A DNA stretch of 64,000 nt from contig DVJB01000024.1 of NCBI GenBank assembly GCA_018710845.1, positions 18,072 through 82,071 on the forward strand, given 5' to 3'. This DNA comes from Candidatus Onthomonas avicola (GTDB lineage Bacteria; Bacillota; Clostridia; Oscillospirales; Oscillospiraceae). This document shows positions 8,666-17,028 of the stretch, in pieces. Positions within the stretch are counted from its first letter, which is position 1. Each line of letters opens with the position of its first letter. The notes beneath the pieces are model-generated. The model had not been told where the DNA came from. It worked only from the letters and a program-made list of their open reading frames with translations, and did no database searches. A program made the position numbers and the translations under genes.

Positions 8666-10393
8666 TCAATCACCCTGCAGGGCGTCATAGCCCTCCTCAC
8701 CGGTACGGACCTTCACGACGTTCTCCACGTCGTAGACGAAGATCTTGCCGTCGCCGATATGGCCGGTGTAGAGCGTCTTCTTGGCCACGTCAATCACCTG
8801 CGAGACCGGGACCTTGGAGACGACGATCTCCACCTTCATCTTGGGCAGAAGACGGGCCTCGACGGGTGCGCCGCGGTAGTAGGTCACGTGGCCCTTCTGC
8901 GCGCCGTAGCCGAAGACGCTGGTCACCGTCAGGCCGGTGACACCGATCTCCTCCAGCGCCTGCTGGAGCTGGTTGAAGCGGGCCTGATTGGTGACGATGG
9001 TCACCTTGGTCATCTTCGCGTCGCCGGCAGCGCGGTGTACCACGGGGATGGCCTCATCCTGGGTGGCCGCCGGGGCAGCAGGGGCGGGGACGCCGGTCTC
9101 GCTGTGATCCTCATAGGCCACAGAGAGCGCCGCCGGGGCAAAGTCGGGATACGCCTGGTTGCCGTGCTCGCCGATATCCAGACCGGCCAGCTCCTCCTCG
9201 CGGGAGACACGGATGCCGACCGTCGCCTTGAGAATCAGCCACACCAGGCCGGAGGTCACAAAGGTGAACGCGCCGACCGCCACAATGCCGAGCAGCTGCA
9301 GTCCGAGCTGGGTAAAGCCGCCGCCAAAGAACAGGCCGTCCACAGTGGAGAGACTGGTCACACCGGACTCGGCGAACAGACCGACACAGATGGTGCCAAA
9401 CACGCCGCAGCCCAGGTGGACGGAGGTGGCGCCGACCGGGTCATCCACATGGATCTTGTCAAAGAAGACCACCGCGAAGACCACCAGGATACCGGAGAGG
9501 GCGCCGATGATCAGCGAGCTCTCGATGCTGACGTAGGCACAGCCCCCGGTGATGCCAACCAGGCCGGCCAGGCAGCCGTTGACCGTCATGCCGAGGTCCG
9601 GCTTGCCGAGGAAAACCCAGGAGGTGATGGTGGAGGTGAGCACCGCAGCGATCGCGGAGGTATTCGTGGTCACCAGGATATGCATCACGTCGGCAGGATT
9701 CTGGAAGCTCATGGTAGAGCCGGGGTTAAAGCCAAACCAGCCCAGCCAGAGGACAAACAGCCCGATCACCGCCAGAGACATGCTGTGGCCCGGAATCGCC
9801 TTGGGCTTGCCGTCCTTATCGTACTTTCCGATGCGGGGCCCGAGGATCATCGCGCCCGCCAGCGCGGCCCAGCCGCCGACGGAGTGCACCGCGGTGTCGC
9901 CGGCGAAGTCCATAAAGCCGATATCGGCCAGCCAGCCGCCGCCCCAGATCCAGTGGCCGACGATGGGGTAGATCACCAGGGTCAGGACAAAGGAGAAGAC
10001 GATAAAGCTCAGGTACTTGATCCGCTCCGCCACCGCGCCGGAGACGATGGTCGCCGCCGTGCCGCAGAAGACGAGCTGGAAGAAGAACTTGCCCCAGAAG
10101 GGGACGTTGGAGGTCAGGGTGTCGTCATAGAACGACAGGTCCTGTCCGCCGAGGATGAACAGATGCTCCGTCCCCACAAAGGGGTTGTCGTCGCCGAACA
10201 TCAGGCCCCAGCCAAGAAGCATAAAGCCCAGCGAGGAGACGGCAAATACGATGAAGTTTTTCGACAGGATGTTGACTGTGTTCTTCGCGCGGGCAAAGCC
10301 GGCCTCGACGGCGGCAAAGCCCAGGTTCATGAAGAATACCAAAATAGCTGCCAGAAGCACCCAAAAGGTATCCACAATCATGGTCATATCCAT
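8666..10393 (-). CDS. amt: Ammonium channel fused to a P-II signalling domain
   Basis: The 575-residue product has an N-terminal Amt/Rh channel with eleven expected membrane helices, including HSVGGWAALAGA and HLGCGVFGTICVGLF, which carry the twin pore histidines. A linker near residues 410-460 leads to a complete P-II (GlnK-like) domain from about residue 463, with the QKGH effector loop, LPKMKVEIVV and TGHIGDGKIFV. The T-loop tyrosine used for uridylylation in enteric GlnK is replaced (RGAPV), so regulation is probably by 2-oxoglutarate and nucleotide binding. The start follows GGGAGGAAAGAGT. A strong promoter lies about 130 bases upstream. Confidence 0.95.
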   Translation of the reverse strand: MDMTMIVDTFWVLLAAILVFFMNLGFAAVEAGFARAKNTVNILSKNFIVFAVSSLGFMLLGWGLMFGDDNPFVGTEHLFILGGQDLSFYDDTLTSNVPFWGKFFFQLVFCGTAATIVSGAVAERIKYLSFIVFSFVLTLVIYPIVGHWIWGGGWLADIGFMDFAGDTAVHSVGGWAALAGAMILGPRIGKYDKDGKPKAIPGHSMSLAVIGLFVLWLGWFGFNPGSTMSFQNPADVMHILVTTNTSAIAAVLTSTITSWVFLGKPDLGMTVNGCLAGLVGITGGCAYVSIESSLIIGALSGILVVFAVVFFDKIHVDDPVGATSVHLGCGVFGTICVGLFAESGVTSLSTVDGLFFGGGFTQLGLQLLGIVAVGAFTFVTSGLVWLILKATVGIRVSREEELAGLDIGEHGNQAYPDFAPAALSVAYEDHSETGVPAPAAPAATQDEAIPVVHRAAGDAKMTKVTIVTNQARFNQLQQALEEIGVTGLTVTSVFGYGAQKGHVTYYRGAPVEARLLPKMKVEIVVSKVPVSQVIDVAKKTLYTGHIGDGKIFVYDVENVVKVRTGEEGYDALQGD

Positions 10394-10485
10394 ACTCTTT
10401 CCTCCCTCTCTCCGGCCGCCGCAGCGGCCAAAAATAATAGAGACGGCCCCCGTTTCCGAGATCCGCCCCCTTGCGAATGAGAAAA

Positions 10486-10516
10486 GGCGCCGCTGGACTC
10501 TCTCGTCCGCGGCGCC
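10486..10516 (-). terminator. Hairpin in the amt leader, possible attenuator
   Basis: On the minus strand a 12-13 bp GC-rich stem with a six-base loop is followed by TTTTCTC. It lies directly after the predicted amt transcription start (near 10524) and before the gene, so it could terminate transcription early. Whether it is regulated is unknown. Confidence 0.5.
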
Positions 10517-10530
10517 TTTGCCTGTGTGAA

Positions 10531-10559
10531 AGTATACGCCCGCTTTTTCGGGATGTCAA
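10531..10559 (-). promoter_or_regulatory. amt promoter
   Basis: TTGACA (10554-10559) and TATACT (10531-10536) are separated by 17 bases on the minus strand, an almost perfect sigma-A promoter reading into the ammonium channel gene. Confidence 0.75.
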
Positions 10560-10666
10560 CCCCAATTGCAGGTTTTTGAACCTCTTCCTTCACATTTGTC
10601 TGGCATGACAAAATTCAGACCGGTTTTCCCGAAAAATTTTGCATGTTGATCTGTAGCACCATGCAA

Positions 10667-10698
10667 AACGGCCCGCGGAAATTTTCCCGCGGGCCGTT
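10667..10698. terminator. Outer copy of rpsR terminator hairpin
   Basis: This 32-base hairpin (AACGGCCCGCGG arm) is identical to 10906-10937 and on the minus strand is followed by TTTTGC. It lies beyond structured repeat copy 2. Confidence 0.75.
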
Positions 10699-10704
10699 GC
10701 AGAA

Positions 10705-10902
10705 CGTCAAAAAGGTCTCACCGAGTTTGGCCCGGAGGGCCAAATAGAGTCCAATTCATTTTTGGCACGGGCATGTACCGGGCCAAAAATACTGATAGTC
10801 TCGCAAGTGTGCGACCGAAGGGAGTGCGCGCAGCGAGACTGCAATCTCGCGCAAATGCGAGCATTTGCGCGAAAGGCTGTCAAAAATACTTTTTTGACAG
10901 CC
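10705..10902. repeat. Structured repeat, copy 2
   Basis: This 198-bp copy has the same five hairpins as copy 1. The first stem shows a compensatory change (GGCTC/GAGCC in copies 1 and 3 becomes GGCCC/GGGCC here), and the fourth hairpin differs only in its loop. It is bounded on both sides by identical copies of the rpsR terminator hairpin. Confidence 0.9.
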
Positions 10903-10905
10903 TTA

Positions 10906-10937
10906 AACGGCCCGCGGAAATTTTCCCGCGGGCCGTT
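10906..10937. terminator. rpsR: rpsR-proximal terminator hairpin
   Basis: This hairpin lies ten bases after the rpsR stop codon on the minus strand. A 34-base segment including it is repeated exactly at 10666-10699. Confidence 0.75.
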
Positions 10938-10947
10938 GGTCATCGGA

Positions 10948-11181
10948 TCAGTCGTTCACGTAGGGCAGCAGGGCCACCTGACGGGCACGCTTGATCGCCA
11001 CAGTCAGCTGACGCTGATGCATGGCGCAGGTGCCGGTGGTGCGCCGGGGCAGAATCTTGCCCCGCTCAGACAGGTAGCGGCGCAGCTTGCCGGTATCTTT
11101 ATAGTCAATCTGCTCCACCTTGTCCACGCAGAAGGCACACACCTTTCTGCGCTTGCGGCCGCGCGTTTTATCAAAAGCCAT
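10948..11181 (-). CDS. rpsR: 30S ribosomal protein S18
   Basis: The 77-residue product matches bS18 throughout (RRKVCAFC near residue 10, [22 protein letters not shown], then [13 protein letters not shown]). It binds S6 and 16S rRNA in the small-subunit platform. The CAFC pair and a later CAMH indicate the cysteine-containing S18 form. ATG at 11181 is chosen because AAAGGAG lies nine bases upstream; earlier in-frame codons add a non-conserved tail. It is the last gene of the rpsF-ssb-rpsR operon. Confidence 0.97.
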   Translation of the reverse strand: MAFDKTRGRKRRKVCAFCVDKVEQIDYKDTGKLRRYLSERGKILPRRTTGTCAMHQRQLTVAIKRARQVALLPYVND

Positions 11182-11230
11182 GGTAGAAGTCTCCTTTCGT
11201 TGAGATGGGACGCGGCTGTGCCGCATCCGT

Positions 11231-11716
11231 TCAGAACGGCAGTTCGCCGTCGTCGTCGCTCAGCTCCGAAAACTCGGAGACCGCCGGGCCGGGCGCATAG
11301 CTGTTGTTCTGCGGCGCCGGGCTGTAGCCGCCCTGCGGGGCATAGCCGCCGCCCTGCGGCGCGTAGCTCGTGCGGGCGCCGCCGTCGCCATCGCGCTTGG
11401 AGTCGCCGAAATAGATGTTCTCCGCCACCACTTCGGCGCTGCGGCGCTTGTTGCCGTCGCGATCCTGCCAGTCACGAATCTGCAGCCGGCCCTCCACCAC
11501 AGCCATGCGGCCCTTGCTGAAGTACTTGCTGACAAACTCCGCCGTACCGCGCCAGGCCACGATGTCAATGAAATCGGTCGGGCGGTTGCCGGTGGTCTTA
11601 TCCGCGAAGTCGCGCTCCACCGCCAGGCTGAACGAGGCCACGGCCGTACCCGACTGGGTGCGGCGCAGCTCCGGATCGCGGGTCAGACGGCCCATGAGAA
11701 TAATGCGATTGAGCAT
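11231..11716 (-). CDS. ssb: Single-stranded DNA-binding protein
   Basis: The 161-residue product starts [18 protein letters not shown] and contains the OB-fold (residues 1-105), then a glycine, proline and glutamine-rich linker and the acidic tip [11 protein letters not shown] that recruits repair and replication proteins. It coats single-stranded DNA during replication. It sits between rpsF and rpsR, the usual Firmicutes order, with a GAGGGAGG ribosome binding site upstream. Confidence 0.97.
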   Translation of the reverse strand: MLNRIILMGRLTRDPELRRTQSGTAVASFSLAVERDFADKTTGNRPTDFIDIVAWRGTAEFVSKYFSKGRMAVVEGRLQIRDWQDRDGNKRRSAEVVAENIYFGDSKRDGDGGARTSYAPQGGGYAPQGGYSPAPQNNSYAPGPAVSEFSELSDDDGELPF

Positions 11717-11729
11717 GTCGCTGCCTCCC

Positions 11730-12026
11730 TCACTCGCCCAGGTCGACGACCATGGAGCGGATGACGCCGTCCGTAATGTTGAAGTTACGGCCCAGCTCCG
11801 CGGGGAAGGCGGGACCCGCCTCGAAGGTCATGAGGACGTAATACCCCTCGTTCTTGTGGTCGATGGGATAGGCCAGGCGGCGCTTGCCCCACTCGTTGAC
11901 CTCGGTCAGCGTTCCGTTCTGCTCCACCAGAGACTTAAACTTTTCCACCAGAGCGGCGATGGCGTCCTCCGCCAGAGCGGCGTCGAGGATATACATCGCC
12001 TCGTACTTACCGGAAACCTTTGCCAT
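11730..12026 (-). CDS. rpsF: 30S ribosomal protein S6
   Basis: The 98-residue product has the S6 ferredoxin-like fold sequence (YEAMYILDAAL near the start, WGKRRLAYPIDHKNEGYYVLMTF in the middle). It binds S18 in the small subunit. TAAGGAGGTGCAAAT precedes the ATG at 12026. It is the first gene of the rpsF-ssb-rpsR operon, with ssb 13 bases downstream. In many Firmicutes the S6:S18 pair autoregulates this operon; no such leader is evident to me here. Confidence 0.97.
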   Translation of the reverse strand: MAKVSGKYEAMYILDAALAEDAIAALVEKFKSLVEQNGTLTEVNEWGKRRLAYPIDHKNEGYYVLMTFEAGPAFPAELGRNFNITDGVIRSMVVDLGE

Positions 12027-12275
12027 ATTTGCACCTCCTTATGGACAAATGGCCCTTGCCTGCCGGCAAGGGCAAGAGAAGTCCGGCCTGTCAAAGGCCG
12101 TGCTGTTTTATTTTAGCAGATTTCCCGCCATTGTCAAGGAAAACCGCCGGATTTTTTGCGAAAAAAAGCCGCGCTCTCCCCCTTTCCGCGCCGTCCGGTC
12201 CACTCGGGCGCATCCGGGAGGGAGCGCGCCGCTCCTCCGCTTGCCTGCCGGTCCGTCTTTTCGTCCGGAACCGGC

Positions 12276-13238
12276 TTATTCCTGTTTCCTGTGCCGTTTG
12301 CGCTTTTTCTTCGGGCTGCACTCGCCCCGCTCGAGCAGGCAGTCATAGGCCGGCTTGCACGCCCCGTCCACCATCAAAAAGACGCCCACTGCCACCAGGG
12401 CGAGCAGCTGGCCGACGGAGAGCATCGCCATCCCGCTCTCGTCCCCAAAGACGGTGGCCGCCAGCAGCATAGGCGCGCCGCTCAGGATGCAGAACATCAC
12501 GCCGATCCCGTCCTGCATTCGCCCGCGCGCGGCACCGCGCGCCGCCTCCTGTTCCAGCCAGGGGGCAAGCCCCTCCTCCAGCCGGAGCGGCTCACGGCGC
12601 AGAAACTTCCAGGGGCGCAGCTGCGCCTCCGCCAGGCTGAACAGTCCCACGCCGGCCGCCACGCAGACCAGCAGCAGGGTCACGCCCAACCCGGCCGCCG
12701 CGTCCTCCGTCAGGGGCAGCACCCCCATCATGGCCAGTCCCTCCAGGACCATCAGTCCCGCCGGCGAGAGAATGCACAGCCCGGTCCCCAGTCCATTGCG
12801 GCGGCGGCAGCCGGCGTGCGCGGTCAGATAAGCCTGCGCCTCCTCACCGGAGAGGTAGTACGGCTCCGGGTCCGCCTCCCGCTCCGCGAAGAGCAGATTC
12901 CCGATATCGTGCAGCACGTCTCGCACGTCGCCGGCTCCCTCCTCCGGCCGCGGCTGGGCTGCCTCCGGAGGCGGCTCTTCCCCGGCGGCAGATGGTCCGG
13001 GCGGCGGTGCCGGCTCTGGCTCTGGCTGGGCCGGCTCGTCCTCCTCGCCGAGCAGCAGATAGTCGGTTGTGACGTCAAACGTCCGGCTGAGCTGGACCAG
13101 CTTCTCCAGGTCTGGGGTGGATTGTCCGGACTCCCACTTGCTCACCGACTGGCGGGACACGCCGCAGCGGTCCGCCAGTTCCTCCTGCGACCAGCCGGCG
13201 CGGCGGCGCAGCCGGTAAATACGCTCTCCCAAGGTCAT
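12276..13238 (-). CDS. XRE-family regulator with C-terminal membrane domain
   Basis: The 320-residue product has an N-terminal helix-turn-helix (residues about 6-60, [23 protein letters not shown]), a proline and glutamate-rich linker, and a C-terminal part with about four to five hydrophobic segments, followed by a basic tail. Membrane-tethered XRE proteins of this kind are common in Clostridia. ATG at 13238 follows GGGAGG by eight bases; the longer in-frame start lacks a site. It is divergent from the NifX-like gene. Targets are unknown. Confidence 0.8.
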   Translation of the reverse strand: MTLGERIYRLRRRAGWSQEELADRCGVSRQSVSKWESGQSTPDLEKLVQLSRTFDVTTDYLLLGEEDEPAQPEPEPAPPPGPSAAGEEPPPEAAQPRPEEGAGDVRDVLHDIGNLLFAEREADPEPYYLSGEEAQAYLTAHAGCRRRNGLGTGLCILSPAGLMVLEGLAMMGVLPLTEDAAAGLGVTLLLVCVAAGVGLFSLAEAQLRPWKFLRREPLRLEEGLAPWLEQEAARGAARGRMQDGIGVMFCILSGAPMLLAATVFGDESGMAMLSVGQLLALVAVGVFLMVDGACKPAYDCLLERGECSPKKKRKRHRKQE

Positions 13239-13359
13239 CCCTCTGACCTCCCTTTCTCCCTCAGATGCGCCTATCATACCATATCCCACTCCGGGCCGCC
13301 AGCAATCGGCCTTGGAAATTTGTCAACCAGCGGTTGCGCCCGCCGCATCCCCCTCCGGA

Positions 13360-13388
13360 TTGACACCGGAGAAAAGCGAGGCTATAAT
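13360..13388 (+). promoter_or_regulatory. Promoter of the NifX-like gene
   Basis: TTGACA (13360-13365) and TATAAT (13383-13388) are separated by 17 bases: a perfect consensus promoter reading into the NifX-like gene 57 bases downstream. Confidence 0.85.
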
Positions 13389-13444
13389 CAGCTTATCACG
13401 CCGCCCCGGCCTGTATGTCGGGCGGCAAAAGGGGAGTAAACAGC

Positions 13445-13852
13445 ATGAAAATTGCAGTCACCTATGAGGACGGCCAGGTTTTTCAGCATTTTGGCCACAC
13501 GGAACAGTTCAAGCTCTATGACACGGCGGACGGGAAGGTGCTCTCCTCCTCCGTGGTCTCCACCGGCGGCAGCGGGCACGGCGCGCTGGCCGGCTTCCTG
13601 CGCGCGCAGGGGGTGGACGCGCTGATCTGCGGCGGCATCGGCCCCGGTGCGCGCAGCGCACTGTCCGAGGCCGGCATCGCGCTCTATGGCGGCGTCTCCG
13701 GCAGCGTAGACGCGGCGGTGGCGGCGCTGCTCGGCGGGACACTCGCCTTTGACACAGAGGCCAACTGCGACCACCACAGCCACGGTGAGGGCGGCCACTG
13801 CGGCCATCACGGGGAACACGACGGCTGCCACGGCGGCAGCTGCCACGGATAA
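13445..13852 (+). CDS. NifX/NafY-type iron-molybdenum cofactor-binding-like protein
   Basis: The 135-residue product has a dinitrogenase iron-molybdenum cofactor domain (PF02579; residues 1-100, MKIAVTYEDGQVFQHFGHT, ICGGIGPGA, GGVSGSVDAAV) and a C-terminal tail extremely rich in histidine, cysteine and glycine. Such proteins occur in many anaerobes without nitrogenase and are thought to carry iron-sulfur or metal clusters. No nif genes are visible. ATG at 13445 follows AGGGGAG by eight bases. It is transcribed from a consensus promoter. The tail suggests metal storage or delivery, which is inference. Confidence 0.88.
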   Translation: MKIAVTYEDGQVFQHFGHTEQFKLYDTADGKVLSSSVVSTGGSGHGALAGFLRAQGVDALICGGIGPGARSALSEAGIALYGGVSGSVDAAVAALLGGTLAFDTEANCDHHSHGEGGHCGHHGEHDGCHGGSCHG

Positions 13853-13860
13853 GAGGCGTG

Positions 13861-13886
13861 GGGACCGGACGAAAGCGTCCGGTCCC
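13861..13886. terminator. NifX-like gene terminator hairpin, inner copy
   Basis: The hairpin GGGACCGGACG / CGTCCGGTCCC lies eight bases after the stop at 13852. A copy with one inserted T is at 14134-14162. Confidence 0.75.
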
Positions 13887-13894
13887 TATCAGTC

Positions 13895-14129
13895 TGTCGA
13901 AAAAGCATAGTTTGAGATTTCAAATGCAGGTGAAAAGTTCAGAAAGCCCTCCGCAGGAGTTTTGTTGCGGCAGCAACAAAATAGGGTGAAATCCGTTTTT
14001 GGGACGGGCGTGTACCGGCCCAAAAACACAGGGAGGCCGGGAGTGTGCCCCGAAGGGGCGCGCGGGTCGGCCGCATACTTCGAACAAAATCGTAGATTTT
14101 GTTCGAGCGTGTCGACTTTGTCGACACGC
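13895..14129. repeat. Structured repeat, diverged copy 4
   Basis: This 235-bp element has low overall identity to copies 1-3 but the same order of five hairpins. It keeps the TTTTTGG-ACGGGC-TGTACCGG core with a swapped stem pair (GGC/GCC becomes GGG/CCC). Its 5' TGTCGA and terminal stem GTCGAC covary away from the TGTCAAAAA and TTTTTGACA of the others. It is also flanked by two copies of a local hairpin. Confidence 0.8.
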
Positions 14130-14133
14130 TCGC

Positions 14134-14162
14134 GGGGACCGGACGAAAGCGTTCCGGTCCCC
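14134..14162. terminator. NifX-like gene terminator hairpin, outer copy
   Basis: This duplicate of the hairpin at 13861-13886 is followed on the plus strand by GCGTTTTG, so it retains the T-tract expected of the original terminator. Confidence 0.75.
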
Positions 14163-14185
14163 GCGTTTTGTTCCGGCCTGCGCGC

Positions 14186-15463
14186 TCACAGCAGGCCGAG
14201 GGCGATCTTCAGCTCTAGGATGCGCAGCACAGACTCGTCGATGCGCGCCTCGTCGAGCGTGCCGTCCTCCACCGCCGCGAGCACGGCGGGGATCTGCGTC
14301 TCAAAATCGGTACAGCACAGCAGGTCATTGCCCGCCTGCACGGCGCGGACGGCCACCTCGTCGTCGGGCGCAAAGTCGCGCACGCCGTCCATCGCGAGGT
14401 CGTCGGTGACGATCACACCGGAAAAACCCAGCTCCTCGCGCAGGACGCGGTGCACCTCCGGCGAGAGGGAGGCGGGCTGATCGCCGTCCATACAGGAGAC
14501 CACGTTGTGCGCCACCAGCACCAGTTCCGCCCCGCTGTCAATCCCCGCTTGGAAGGGCAGGAAATCCGAGGTCTGGAAGGTCTCATAGGGCCGGTCGTCA
14601 TAGGCAATCCCGGTGTGGGTGTCGGCGTTGTCCCCGTAGCCGGGGAAGTGCTTGAGCACGCACGCGACGCCGGTATCCCGCATGGCCTCCACCACGGTGC
14701 GGACATACTCCGCCGTCTCCTCCGCCCCCTGTCCGAAGCTGCGGTCGTAAATGAAGTCGTCCGCGTCCTGCGAGACGTCGCACACGGGCGCGAAGTTCAC
14801 GTTGATGCCGAGATCCGCCAGCAGCTCGCACTTCTCAGCGGTGTCGCTCGCCACGGCGTCAAAGCCGCCCGCCTGATAGACCTCCTGCGGCGAGCCGAAC
14901 CGCTCGGACCGGAACGCAGGGTACCGGCTCACGCGGGTGACCGTGCCGCCCTCCTCGTCTACGCCGATCAGGAGGGGCACCTCCGCGGCAGACTGGTAGC
15001 CCGCGATTGTCTCGCGCACGGAATCCGGCGTCCCGCCCTCAAAGTCGCGCGCAAACAGAAGATATCCGCCCAGGTGGTAGTCGGACGCCGCCGCCTGCGC
15101 GCCCGTCTCCGGGCAGCGGGCGAGGAACATCTGCCCCACCTTCTCCTCCAGGGTCATGCCGTCCAGAATCTCCCGGGCACGCTGCGCGGCGGTGGGCTCC
15201 GCCGGGGTTTCCGGCTCGGGGGTCTCCCCCGGCTCGGAGACGTCCCCTGTCTCCGGCCTGGCCTGCTCCGGGCTCTCCTGTTCCGGGGGCTCCTGCTCCG
15301 GGGTCTCCTGTTCCGGTTCGGCCTGGGAGGCCGGCTCCTCCGCCGCGTCCTGCGGCGGGGCGGTGCGTGCCCAGAGCAGGGCGCCCGCCTCCGCGCCTAT
15401 GACGGCGACCAGCAGCACCAGCAAAATCCACAGGGGGATCAGTCCTCCGCCTCTCTGACGCAT
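14186..15463 (-). CDS. nagZ: Beta-N-acetylhexosaminidase-like glycoside hydrolase (GH3, NagZ type)
   Basis: The 425-residue product has an N-terminal membrane anchor (residues about 8-30), a long glutamate and proline-rich spacer (about 40-95) and a GH3 domain. Motifs are GVDEEGGTVTR, VNFAPVCDV, KHFPGYGDNADTHTG (the NagZ His-Asp loop) and the nucleophile region GVIVTDDLAMDGV. It should cleave N-acetylglucosaminyl residues from cell-wall fragments outside the membrane. ATG at 15463 follows GGAGAGGAG. The reading frame stays open far upstream, but that part overlaps the MFS gene and is not coding. Confidence 0.9.
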   Translation of the reverse strand: MRQRGGGLIPLWILLVLLVAVIGAEAGALLWARTAPPQDAAEEPASQAEPEQETPEQEPPEQESPEQARPETGDVSEPGETPEPETPAEPTAAQRAREILDGMTLEEKVGQMFLARCPETGAQAAASDYHLGGYLLFARDFEGGTPDSVRETIAGYQSAAEVPLLIGVDEEGGTVTRVSRYPAFRSERFGSPQEVYQAGGFDAVASDTAEKCELLADLGINVNFAPVCDVSQDADDFIYDRSFGQGAEETAEYVRTVVEAMRDTGVACVLKHFPGYGDNADTHTGIAYDDRPYETFQTSDFLPFQAGIDSGAELVLVAHNVVSCMDGDQPASLSPEVHRVLREELGFSGVIVTDDLAMDGVRDFAPDDEVAVRAVQAGNDLLCCTDFETQIPAVLAAVEDGTLDEARIDESVLRILELKIALGLL

Positions 15464-15575
15464 TTTGCGTTCTCCTCTCCGCCGGGCCGGTTCCGGGACA
15501 TCCGTCCCGTCCCGGCACCGCGCTTTTTCGTCTGAGTGTAACACCGAAGGGGAGATTTGTCCATCCCGGATGAGA

Positions 15576-15621
15576 AAGGCCCCGCCCTGCGCCCCTCGCT
15601 CGGGGCACGGGACGGGGCCTT
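15576..15621 (-). terminator. Terminator after MFS transporter
   Basis: AAGGCCCCG and CGGGGCCTT arms with an inner GCCCC/GGGGC stem form a long hairpin just after the transporter stop; the minus-strand side continues TTTCTC. Confidence 0.65.
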
Positions 15622-15627
15622 CCGCCC

Positions 15628-16806
15628 TCAGGCGGCATCCTGTTTCGGCACGGCGCGGGCGGTCAGCCTCCCGTACAGGACGATCATCAGCACCAGAATC
15701 ACCAGCAGATATCCCGGCAGGAGCCCCGCGCCGAGGCGGCCCGCCAGCAGCCCGAACAGGGGCGGCATCAGACTGGTGCCGACATAGGCGCTGGCCATCT
15801 CCACACCGATCATCGCCTGAGACCGCTCCGCCCCAAAGTGGGCCGGGGTGGAGTGGATGATGCAGGGATAGATGGGCGCGCAGCCCAGCCCCACCAGGCC
15901 CAGGCCGGCCGCGCCGCCCACCGGGCCGAGGGGCAGAAAGAGCGTCACCAGCCCGACGAACACAATGCCCTGGCCCAGACGGATCATCTGGTCGTCGTTC
16001 AGCCGCATGGTCACAAAGCCGCTGAGCGCCCGGCCGGCCGTAATGCCGACATAGAACAACCCGGCGTAGACCGCCGCCGTCTCGGCGGACAGGCTGTGGT
16101 GCAGCACCAGATAGCTGCTGCCCCAGAGAATCGCGGTGGACTCCATCGCGCAGTAGCAGAAAAAGGACGCCATCACCTCGCGCGCGCCGGGCAGCCGCCA
16201 AATCTGCCGCAGAGTGAGCGAGGAGGCCGCGCCGGCGTCCCCCTCCTGCGCCTTGCCGGTGTCGCCGCGCCAGAGCGGCAGGCTGAGCAGCAGGACGGCG
16301 GTCAGGACGCACTGGATGACGCCGATGATCTGGTAGCCCAGATTCCAGGTGCCGCCGCCGGAGAGGGCATAGCTCATGATGTACGGGCCGGCAGACGCGC
16401 CGAGGCCCCACATGCAGTGCAGCCAGCTCATATGACGGCTGGCGTAGTGCAGGGCGACGTAGTTATTCAGCGCGGCGTCCACACTTCCAGCCCCCAGGCC
16501 GTAGGGAATCGCCCAGAGGCAGAGCATCCAAAAGGAGCTCGAGCAGGAAAAGCCGAACAGCGCGGCCGCCGTCATCGCCACGCTCAGCGCGGTCAGGCGC
16601 CCGGCGCCCAGCCGGCGCGTCAGCCGGTCGCTCTGGAGGCTGGAAAAGACGGTGCCGGCGGAGATAATCAGGGAGACCGCTCCGGCGTAGGACACCGGCA
16701 CATCAAATTGCAGATACATCTCCGGCCAGGCCGTGCCGAGCAGGGAATCCGGCAGGCCCAGGCTCACAAAGGCCAGATAAATCACGGCCAGCAGCAAATG
16801 GACCAT
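15628..16806 (-). CDS. Major facilitator superfamily transporter
   Basis: The 392-residue product has twelve predicted membrane helices and no soluble domain. The first helix region (LAFVSLGLPDSLLGTAWP) and DRLTRRLGAGRLTALSVAM, the loop 2-3 motif, are typical of MFS carriers related to the FucP/YcaD-like group. AAGGACG precedes the ATG at 16806. The substrate cannot be inferred; sugar or drug efflux are both possible. It is monocistronic with its own terminator. Confidence 0.88.
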   Translation of the reverse strand: MVHLLLAVIYLAFVSLGLPDSLLGTAWPEMYLQFDVPVSYAGAVSLIISAGTVFSSLQSDRLTRRLGAGRLTALSVAMTAAALFGFSCSSSFWMLCLWAIPYGLGAGSVDAALNNYVALHYASRHMSWLHCMWGLGASAGPYIMSYALSGGGTWNLGYQIIGVIQCVLTAVLLLSLPLWRGDTGKAQEGDAGAASSLTLRQIWRLPGAREVMASFFCYCAMESTAILWGSSYLVLHHSLSAETAAVYAGLFYVGITAGRALSGFVTMRLNDDQMIRLGQGIVFVGLVTLFLPLGPVGGAAGLGLVGLGCAPIYPCIIHSTPAHFGAERSQAMIGVEMASAYVGTSLMPPLFGLLAGRLGAGLLPGYLLVILVLMIVLYGRLTARAVPKQDAA

Positions 16807-16987
16807 GGCAAATCGTCCTTTTTATTGTCAAATTTCTGCCAGGTGTTGCGGATAACCCTGACAGACGGTGTATTGCTATTCTGCCATGCGCCCATCCGCT
16901 TGTCAAGCGCCAATCGGACCGCGGGTCAAAAATCCGCCGCGCGGAACTTCGCGCTCCGGTAAAGTACGGCAGGCGCCAATCAAAAAC

Positions 16988-17016
16988 GGGCCGCCTCCCG
17001 TGCGGGGAGGCGGCCC
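16988..17016. terminator. Terminator hairpin after small membrane ORF
   Basis: GGGCCGCCTCCC / GGGGAGGCGGCCC forms a strong hairpin 13 bases beyond the stop of the small gene. Its stem closely resembles the hairpin at 17329-17357 on the other side of that gene. Confidence 0.7.
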
Positions 17017-17028
17017 AGCGTCTTCCAA

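Noticed and set aside
8462..10480. A 672-codon plus-strand open frame
   Set aside because: Antisense of the Amt-P-II gene and starting inside the structured repeat.
15628..16411. N-terminal extension of the NagZ-like frame back to 16411
   Set aside because: The upstream part is arginine and proline-rich antisense-like sequence overlapping the MFS gene; the membrane anchor and ribosome binding site are at 15463.
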